NCBI GenBank assembly: GCA_014904985.1
Contig: MU128938.1
Coordinates: 302,097-366,096, forward strand
DNA: 64,000 nucleotides
Origin: Hydnum rufescens UP504
Lineage: Eukaryota > Basidiomycota > Agaricomycetes > Cantharellales > Hydnaceae
Direction of reading: 5' to 3'
Below, piece by piece: positions 56,380 to 64,000 of the stretch (its first letter is position 1; each line of letters starts with the position of its first letter). The notes under the pieces are model-generated. The model saw nothing but the letters and a program-made list of their open reading frames with translations. It made no database searches and had not been told where the DNA came from. Position numbers and translations under genes: made by a program.

Positions 56380-57466
56380 ATGATCTACCTTGTGGACCGA
56401 CTTCGTCTCCTCTCGAAACTGACCGGGTGGGCATTGCTCAAGTTGCCTCTGTCCCTCCTCTCCATCGTGGTGTGGCTGGGCAAAAAGCTCCAGGGACTCC
56501 TCGTCTTCTTAGGACTGCTCATTTGGGACTTTGGTCTGAGTCTTTCGAACGTCGTTACCCCCCGGCTGAAAAAAGGTTCTGTGGTCAAGGAGGGGAAAGC
56601 AGGATACAAGCGTATATGGCCCGAGTTTATCCAACGTCAACCTGGCGACTCGCGTTCCCCATGCCCTGGTCTGAGTTAGTAGTCAAATCCCATCAACGTT
56701 CTATGATGACTGCTCATGACTGCTCTCCTCTAGACGCCTTGGCCAATCACGGAATACTCCCCAGGGATGGACGAAATATCACAAAAGAAATGTTCCAAAA
56801 GGCGTTGGAGGACGCCTTTAACTTTTCCCCAACGCTCACGAGGAACACGACCAACACCGTCGAGGCTCTCTACGGGCACTCTGTGATTGACCTGGAACAT
56901 CTGTGCTGCCATAACATCATAGAGCACGACGGAAGCCTTACTCGTGCGTAGTGTCCAGTCGCTTTATCGATGTGATGTCGGAGGCTTACTTTCTGCATGG
57001 ACTCGTCAGGTCGCGATGCCTGGTTTGAGCCTAACCAAACCATCCCTGATCGACATCTCATCGAGGACCTCCTCAATTCCGCCTCGGGGCCTGTCAGTGC
57101 TGAACACCCCGAAGGGCACATCACGCCAATGGATCTCTCGCGTCAGCTCTCCCTTCGATTCGCCCACTCCAAAAAGGAGAATCCCGTCTTTTCCATATCG
57201 ACATCCCAGAAATTCTTCGCCGCATCTAACTCCAGCCTGCTCTATGAAGTTTTTCATGGGGATGTGGCCACGCTTCGGACAGTATTGAATGAAGAGCGCC
57301 TCCCGGAGAACTTTGAGACTTCGTATGTTCCCGCACCAGCTATCCCGTCCCCCTCATATAATTCCGCTCGAATCACAGGTTGAGGACGCGCAATGGCTAC
57401 ACCATACTTGATTTTACGCTCCGCTCTATAGAGATAGCCCTCGGAGTGCACACCGTCAAGCTCTAA
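56380..57466 (+). CDS. Heme-thiolate peroxidase/peroxygenase (chloroperoxidase family)
   Basis: Four exons, 56380-56674, 56734-56943, 57010-57322 and 57379-57466, give a 301-residue protein; the introns are 59, 66 and 56 nt with GT..AG ends. The splice at 56674/56734 creates PCPGLNALANHG, with Cys95 as proximal heme ligand. IIEHDGSLTR (Glu162-His163-Asp164) is the EHD motif of the short, CPO-like group; long peroxygenases carry EGD instead. The family uses H2O2 to oxygenate or halogenate organic substrates, usually as secreted glycoproteins. Unusual: 94 residues precede PCP and hold two hydrophobic segments (about 16-31 and 38-57), so membrane anchoring is possible. The neighbouring esterase lies on the same strand 945 bp downstream. 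Intact by eye. Confidence 0.88.
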
Positions 57467-58410
57467 GGTGCCCTCTTGTCAGCTGAGGATGCTCGCGATA
57501 CATGGCCGGCGCTAATTGTATACGCGTTGATTTTGTTCCCGTTGTCACAACTTTGGATTGTTCTGAAACCCCATCTGTCTTCTACCATTATCCTGACCTG
57601 ACCCTCTCGCTGTACGCTTGGTGTACGCATGTATATCTATAATGGATGTGTTCTGCCTGGGAGAACCGAGCATCATACTCTTCTCACTAACACGGGACTC
57701 AGACACAGGATCAATATTAATGGTGTTGGCGATGTTTCGCATACGTCCCGGACAGAGCTAAACATCCCCAGGAAATCAACTATTCTCCTTTCAACTTCCA
57801 ATGACTGGGGGATATCCAAATTACCACGACCAAAAGGACCGTGTGCCACCTGGCGAATCGTTAATACACAGTCTTCCGAGCATCTCTGTCTTGATTGATC
57901 GATATTGTCCTCTGATGGTACAGTAATAGTTTGCAAATCATGACAATTGCCTGAATAGCACAACATTCATATGCTTGCATGGACCCTTCAGCTGCAGAGA
58001 TTACAGCACAATTAGACCGTGTTCCTCCAAATTACAATAGTCAGGGAGCCATCTTCATGACGCATCAATTATATGGTTCAAAGTTCTAGAGTGCAGGGCC
58101 GTGGCCTGAATTTGCACCTGTTAAGGCGACGGTCTAACGAGCTGTACTTGGAAACTGTGAAGAATAGTTTCTGCAGTTCATTACGTGGAATTGCCAGGGA
58201 TCCCGTGATATCAGGTTCCCCTGACGGGACGGCAGATGCGGACCACAGGACACGGGAATATACACGGACCCGAATCCGCGACAAGCTCGCCCCGTCGCGC
58301 CAACTGTCACGCCACTAGATTGGCAAACTCGGTCAGTGCGGCATGTCACATGACCTTGCTTCTGTCTCGAATTCTGTTTTCCGGACTTCCTCTACTCTGA
58401 GGAAGCACCG
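57467..58410. other. Intergenic region between two host genes
   Basis: CpG-containing, no coding pattern. It should hold the 3' end of the peroxygenase gene and the promoter of the esterase. Short frames on both strands look random. Confidence 0.6.
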
Positions 58411-60906
58411 ATGGGATTCATACGTTCGGCCCTGGCTGTAGCCCTTATCGCCTTTGTGATAGTCCAGTATCCATTCCTCTGGGACCTCCTTCCGGATTTC
58501 ACTGCCTTATATGGCCAGTTGATATCACGAAGACATCCCATTGTGAAGCTAAGCCAGGGCATCGTCTACGGCGAACACACCTATCTATCAAACTCTCCGA
58601 TTGAACGTTTCCTTGGTGAAATCGCTTGTATTCCTCCATGATTTCTTACTTCTGATCGTCGATAACAATTAGGCATTCCCTTCGCCCTGCCTCCCGTTGG
58701 GAATCTCCGTTTTGACGCGCCTAGAGCAATCCCCGATGATCCAAATCGAATCATAAGCGCAAAAGCTTATGGTCTATCTTGCATCCAAACCACTTCCGTC
58801 CGTATCATGCGCCTTCTGTACATTCACTAGTTATCTGATGTACTGACGTTGGTTTAGCAAGACCACGTCTCAGAAGATTGTCTGACAGTGAATGTCATTA
58901 GACCTGCGTCCACTGATTCGTACGTGCGGTGACACCATTGTGAGCTATGACTGGGCTTTGCTCACCATGCTCTCCACTAGCTCTGCCAAACTCCCCGTAA
59001 TGGTCTGGATATACGGAGGAGGATTTACTGATGGAGCATCTGTTCTCTACGATGGATCAGAACTCGTTAAGCAGAGTCTCGCCATAGTATGTTGTTTCGC
59101 TGGACGACTTATACTGATCGCGTATTGACAATGTCACCGTGGACCTGTGTCCATAGAAACGTCCAATCATCTACGTTTCGATGAATTATGTCAGTTTTCT
59201 TTGATTTGTTCAACCCAAGGCAGAGTGCACAGTACCCTGTTCTTACCATTTTGACTTTCAGCGCTTGAACCTATTTGGGTTCCTTGCGTCCTCAGAGGTC
59301 GAAAAGAGGGCCAAGTCGAAAGGGGATGCGGTTCTTAATGCGGGTTTACTAGACCAGCGCCTTGCCCTTCAATGGGTCCAAAAGAATATTGATGCTTTCG
59401 GAGGGGATAGAGAAAAGGTGGCTCTATAGACGATCAACTTCACGGGACAAGACTCACTATGTAAATCACACAGGTGGTGGTCTTTGGACAGAGCGCCGGT
59501 GCGATCTCTATCGGTTCACACTTGCTTTCCAACCACGGAAAACATAGCGGGTTGTTCAGGGGTGCCATCCTCGAATCTGGAGGCAGCGTTGGGTATGGAA
59601 TTGTTCTCTTCGTATTGCTCCTCCAATGACGTATCCCCCCCATCCCTTAATGGTAACTAGAATTCCGATCATCCCTGCCAAGGAATACGATGCTTCATAC
59701 GCCAAATTAGCAGAACGAGTGGCTTGTAATTCGTCGTCGTCTTCCAGTGTGTTCGATTGTCTGCGGACAGTTCCTGTCGATACATTCCAGGCTGTACTTG
59801 AAGAGAGGCGCAGCGGTGTGACGGCCTTTGCCCTCAAGGAACAACCCAATAACGTCGTTCAGGATGATGACTTCCATCACGCCAGACCCAGCGAGGCGTT
59901 CAAAACGGGAAAAATTGCGAGGGTTCCCACGATAATTGGTGCGAGCTCTGACAGATCTTTCCTTTCACGTCAAACTGAATCATCTGATATTCTGGTAGGG
60001 ACGGTCCTGGATGAAGGCGTGGAGTTTGGCACAGATAAGCTCACGTCAGAGAACGAACTTCGAGAATTCATAATAGGCATGTATTCTCCGCGGCATATTT
60101 GGCTCCTATTAATGATCCTTCCTCTGCCAGAGAATTGGGTGTTCAACAAGCCCAAGTCATTATCCAGAACGCTGAACACATTGCTGCGGCATTATCCAGA
60201 TATTCCCTCCCTTGGATCCCCATATCCTTCACCCTCTCGAACAGGGGGCTCTTGGGACGACAACAGCCGGTTATTCGAGCCTCTCGACAGCAACCAATTC
60301 AAGCGCGTGAGCTCCATTGCCGGAGATCTTATCTTCGAGAGTGGACGACGTGTACAACTGGACGACCTTGCCCGCGCTGGGGTTCCGGTCTGGAATTACC
60401 GATTCATGCAACCCCCGGGTGATCGTGAGACAAATACGGGTGTATATCATGGGGGCGAGCTGCAATATGGTGAGTGCATCATGTTGTTTTGTCTTGTTTC
60501 CTGTGTTCCCGTGCCGTCTTGCTGATGTATGCATGAATCTTCCCTCCCCCCCTTAAAAGTTTTTGCTAGGCTGGCGGATCGGCAAGACGCGCATGGCGAG
60601 ATCTCTCGAATTATGTCTCGTGCATGGATTCACTTCGCCCACGATCTTGATCCAAACGGACCCGAACGTGAGTCATCCATTCTAGGTATTATTGCTCCCC
60701 AGAATTATATTCCAAATGCCCTCCGCACCCACACCTTCCCCTTGTATTGCGGTATAGTTCCCTCCTGGCCGGCATTCTCCCTTGCGAAAAGAGAATCTCT
60801 TCAGATCCTGTATGGAAACACTACTGTCATCCGGGACGACTACCGGAAAGAAGCAATGGACTGGATGGGACGTGATTATAATTGGCTGGCTGTTAGTGTG
60901 CGCTAA
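58411..60906 (+). CDS. Type-B carboxylesterase/lipase
   Basis: Ten exons by eye: 58411-58615, 58673-58797, 58858-58919, 58981-59086, 59157-59189, 59262-59417, 59474-59592, 59661-60469, 60560-60667, 60758-60906 (623 residues, total divisible by three). N-terminal hydrophobic segment (residues 4-20) for secretion or anchoring. [27 protein letters not shown] (oxyanion hole), [15 protein letters not shown] with nucleophile Ser236 and HGGELQYVF with His532 fit the family. Odd points: Gln in place of the common Glu in the elbow, and SSDRSF where relatives have DEGT, so the usual acid of the triad is Arg367. Residues about 420-455 (exon 8) look abnormal and may hide an extra intron or a frame change. 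Confidence 0.85.
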
Positions 60907-61685
60907 GTGCACTCCCTGATCTGGACATTAGTGCATTCCAGATTTAAGATAATGTAAACGTAGCAAAATGCTTTGGCGGTGCTCTTTGTACTCTTGGATC
61001 TCAATCCAATAATATTTGTGTTCTGTATAATATGTATTCTACAAGAAACGCACTCGTTCGTTAGTGAGATCCGCCCTGCCGTGCGTACTATAGTTATGCA
61101 CCCTCCGCTTCATTTTATACGCTGTTAATCGACATCATTTTCCGGGGGAGGGCCACAGGCCACACGGTTGTAGCATACACTTTCAAAACAACAAGACTCA
61201 AACTGGTGCCAATGAATGAAACCGAATCATGTGATTTCCGGAGACGCCCGTTGACAGTTTTGGGTATCGTTGGTACCGTGTAGGCTCCCGCAGGGGGCCA
61301 AGAGCGGTTCAACTACATGATGGCTCTGTACTTGAAATTATTCTAAGGGTGGGTGGGGTATTATGAAGGGGGTGTGTGAAGGGGGTGGATTCTGGTTGAT
61401 TCTAATATGGTCTAGTGAGAAGGGTGAGAGAGAGCCATAATTGGGCATAGAAAAAGGGAGGCATGATAGACTGAATAAAAGTGGAACAGTGGGCCATGGT
61501 GGTATGCCAGGTTACTCCCCCATATGAAAGCTGACAGGGTGGGTGTATGTGTGTGTATTATCTGGCAGCCCCTCAGTCATGGAGGTGAGGGAGAAAACAA
61601 GTAGTCAGAGAAATGGGCCATTTGGTTATTCATGAGGTACATATGGCCTGTGTGAATTTATGACTGTCAGTCAATGCTGCAATTA
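60907..61685. other. Host-to-LINE boundary
   Basis: 60907-61310 is CpG-containing, without a gene. Near 61320 the text turns purine-rich (GGGTGGGTGGGG, AAGGGGGTG) and CpG-poor, likely the 3' untranslated part of the LINE. Confidence 0.5.
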
Positions 61686-61689
61686 TTAT

Positions 61690-62100
61690 GTCTTTGAAAA
61701 TGCCCCAGATGCCTTGATAGCAGCAAGGTGGAGGTTACCCTCAGGTGTGCCTAGGAGTTTTGGTGTGTTGCAGTCTTGGTCTGTCACCCCTAGCAAGTGG
61801 CAGTGATTTGTGAATAGCACACAAGTGTGTAGCATGTGTTTGCAGGTCTGGAAGTCTTCACCACATGGGCAACCAACTTCTTCTGTTGGGATGAATCTGG
61901 AGTAGTAGCTCCCAAGGTGGGCATGCCCCATCATGCACTGTATGAGGCAGCTGAAGTTATGTCAGCCAAGGCTGTTGCACAATGAGGTGGGCTGGAGGCA
62001 TGGGGTGAATTTATCAGCCAGGAAGAATGCTGAGCTTCATTTCCAAGGTGCTGTGACCCATTCTTTTTGCCAGCATTCCAGAAGTTCTCTCTTCTGGAGG
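61690..62100 (-). pseudogene. LINE 3' coding end with CPCGE..C..H..C motif
   Basis: ELLECWQKEWVTAPWK.. (about 62090) then QCMMGHAHLGSYYSRFIP and CPCGEDFQTCKHMLHTC (about 61820-61875), a Cys/His cluster found at the C-terminus of fungal LINE proteins. The two pieces need one frame change. It joins the RNase H block when 62114-62421 is removed. Confidence 0.75.
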
Positions 62101-62111
62101 CTCCCTGTGTA

Positions 62112-62424
62112 TAGGGGTGTTCACGGTAGCAAAACTGGAGTAAAAGTGTGACACAACTGAAAAATCAAAACTGGAAAAGACTTGGCAAAACTGGGCAAAA
62201 CTGGAACAAATGTGCAGTTTTGCTCCAGTTTCATGAAGCAGCTCCAGAGGTCCAAGTGGTGGAAAACTGGAACAAAACTGGGCTTCACCCAGTTCTGTGA
62301 AGTACAGCCACTTCTGTGGGACTGTCATCAAATCTGGTGTATTGCTGCAAAAACAAAACTGGCACTTGTGTCACACTTTTGCTTTCAGTTTTGCTCTAGT
62401 TTTCTCTACCGTGAAGCCCCCTTA
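62112..62424. mobile_element. Small non-autonomous element inserted in the LINE
   Basis: Ends GGGGTGTTCACGGTAG (62114-62129) and CTACCGTGAAGCCCCC (62406-62421) match as inverted repeats at 14 of 16 positions. The interior is a run of AAAACTGG/CCAGTTTT words in both orientations. Flanking TA on both sides is possible. No ORF. Confidence 0.75.
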
Positions 62425-62445
62425 TGAGAGGGAGAGGTATCTGGG

Positions 62446-63231
62446 TCACTCCATAGCCATTCTGCCCCCTCTCTTTGCAAGGACATCTGCTCTTTCATTG
62501 CCAATTATGTCAAGATGACCTGGTGCCCACCCCAAGAGGATGGAAAGTGCATTGTTAGCATCCAATAATTCCAGTGTGGCCTTACAGAAGCATCTTGAGC
62601 ATTCTTGGGCCTTCCTGGGCTTAGTGCTGAATGCCCTGTATAGGGCCCCCATATTGTCTGAGAAGAAGGCTATGTGGCTGATCACCTGAGGATCTGGTAG
62701 CACAAGGACATAATCCCTGGTGAGCTCAGCTGCCACTGCCATACCTTCCATCTCTGTATCATACACTACCATGTGCTCCCTGAGTGATGCTGACTTTTCA
62801 AATATTGCCTCACCAAGGTGGTATGCTACTACCCCCAGGCCAGTTTTATGGATCCTCTGCTGGAACATCATGGAACCATCAGAGTACACAGCTAACTGAC
62901 TTTCATCTTGATTATGAGTGATGGCCTCAGTTTTGTGCCTCTTTGCCCAATTCTTTTTGGATGACTTTCCCTTTGATGATGGTGGGATTGCAGTGGTGAC
63001 ACATCCTCTCAGGTCATTGTCCCATTCTGACTGGTGCCAAGGTGGATCTATGAATAGCTTGATCTTCTTGGTTCCCATTATCAACCATTGTGACATTTTC
63101 CATAATCTGGTGTATTTAGTGTGCTTTGTGGCATTCTCAGCAATTTTATGTGCATTGGGGCCATTAACTGCCCAGTTCTTCATCTTCCTGTGTGGAGGGT
63201 TGACAGGGGGGGACCAAGGTCTCTTCCCCAT
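62446..63231 (-). pseudogene. LINE RNase H domain
   Basis: LAVYSDGSMM (Asp), DTEMEGMAVAAEL (Glu), IAFFSDNMGALY (Asp) and GHLDIIGNERADVLAK (Asp) give the full DEDD-type set. It ends at a TGA at 62446 just before the inserted element. The domain removes RNA from the RNA/DNA hybrid. Confidence 0.87.
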
Positions 63232-63997
63232 CTTGCTTTGCCACAGGAAGGCAGCAGATTACTGGGTTGCATTCATCGAGCTTATTCCACCTGTTGACAG
63301 CATGATCAGACAGGTACTCCAGGTGGAGGTGGACTGGTACAAGTGAGCATAGCATTGCCATAGCAGCTGTTGGAGTCATCTTGAATGCACCACTGATTAT
63401 GTGTGTGGCTTTATTTTGGACAGTTTGGAGAGCCAATGCATGGGTTTTGGATCCTGCGTACCATACTGTACTACAGAATGTCATGACTGGGAGGACACAT
63501 GTGTTATAGAGAGTGCAGAAATGCAGCTGGTGCAGACCCTGGAGTGAGTTGCCCAGCATTCTCAGTAGGGAGAGTGCCTGGTTGCCCTTGTTCACCACTA
63601 GTTCAATGTGTTTATTAAATGTCAGCTTTGAATCATACATTATCCCAAGCCATTTCAGATACTTTGATGGTTTGATGATGATTGGTGCATCTGGGTCTTC
63701 AGTTTGGATAACCACTGGTGGTGACACTTCATGTCTGGTATGCCAGCTGGAATGTTGGAGTTCACACTTGATCTCATCCATTGCTAGCCCCCATGATGTC
63801 AGCCACTTGCAGGCAGCTGTGAGAGCCACTGCCAGGACCTTGGAATTGGTACTCAGCTTGAGAGATGCCACAGCAAGCCTCCCATCATCCACATAGAGTG
63901 GTGTCAAAAGCCTGCTGCATTGGTTCTTCTTCATCTCCCATTTCAATGAGACTCTGACTTGATTGCTGGAGACTGCATCTTGGATGAAGGATGCCAT
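63164..63997 (-). pseudogene. LINE reverse transcriptase, C-terminal half
   Basis: LTPLYVDDGRLAVAS (catalytic YVDD, about 63881-63900) followed by KYLKWLGIMYDSKLTFNKHI and VLPVMTFCSTVWYAG, the usual thumb blocks of LINE RTs. The frame starts inside the gene at the window edge and ends at 63164. A frame change is needed to reach the RNase H block. The catalytic Asps are present, unlike in the chromovirus. Confidence 0.87.
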
Positions 63998-64000
63998 GGG

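Larger units (their letters stand above)
61686..64000 (-). mobile_element. Non-LTR retrotransposon (LINE with RNase H), 5' part outside the window
   Basis: Reading leftward from the edge: reverse transcriptase C-terminal half, RNase H, then a Cys-rich tail. The endonuclease and the start of RT lie beyond 64000. Fungal LINEs with a downstream RNase H (Tad1/I-like) have this order. A small inserted element (62114-62421) separates the RNase H from the tail. Confidence 0.85.

Noticed and set aside
57629..57966. Short frames between the two host genes
   Set aside because: No domain, splice pattern or composition that supports coding.
1..64000. tRNA, rRNA or other structured RNA genes
   Set aside because: No GGTTCRANNCC T-loop with matching acceptor stem and no rRNA core sequence was seen on either strand by eye.

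Overview
The window looks like a repeat-rich chromosome segment from an agaricomycete (mushroom-forming basidiomycete) fungus. The evidence is short 50-110 nt introns with GT..AG ends and CTRAY/TACTAAC branch sites, basidiomycete-type Helitron, Ty3/gypsy chromovirus, hAT, Tc1/mariner-like and LINE elements, and a compact host-gene island carrying a heme-thiolate peroxygenase and a type-B carboxylesterase. No bacterial operon signals, rRNA, tRNA or CRISPR were found.

Layout. 1-16.2 kb: a decayed Helitron on the minus strand, split by a 10-kb Ty3/gypsy chromovirus (5681-15684, minus) that landed inside a 53-nt Helitron intron and left the 5-bp duplication AAGAG. 16.2-17.0 kb: a small locus of paired hairpins with an intron-like layout. 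17.1-25.9 kb: hAT-type MITEs, a 66-bp minisatellite and remnants of unknown multi-exon genes. 25.9-36.0 kb: a second, gag-only Ty3-like element whose LTR holds a 970-bp fold-back element and whose gag ORF holds a 5.5-kb near-perfect palindrome (28174-33680). 36.6-39.3 kb: a hAT transposase gene broken by a fold-back element that itself holds a MITE. 39.5-41.9 kb: a Harbinger-like fold-back and a second fold-back/MITE nest. 43.0-43.9 kb: more paired hairpins and half of a fold-back. 44.5 kb: a 21-bp minisatellite. 47.0-54.6 kb: a Tc1/mariner-like transposase, a solo LTR, a SANT-like hypothetical gene, and a DDE transposase beside two inverted copies of a small membrane-protein ORF. 56.4-60.9 kb: two host genes in CpG-containing DNA. 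61.7-64.0 kb: a LINE running off the right edge.

Two themes stand out. First, the best candidate for something undescribed is the palindrome at 28.2-33.7 kb. Each arm is a chain of short hairpins arranged as repeated exon/intron modules: a CCACACCCC..GGGGTGTGG hairpin ends each exon about 5 nt before a 5' splice site, a second hairpin lies in each intron, and TACTAAC sits 22-24 nt before each 3' AG. The same layout recurs at 16.3-16.9 and 43.0-43.5 kb with different stem sequences that stay paired, while the encoded peptide is not kept. Second, decay of the mobile elements is dominated by CpG transitions. The two LTRs of the chromovirus differ almost only at CpG/TpG/CpA sites, its long gag-pol frame is stopped about twenty times almost only by TGA, and two catalytic Asp codons became Asn through CpG-to-CpA changes.

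All coordinates, intron calls and identities were read by eye, with no database search. Family names rest on motifs.
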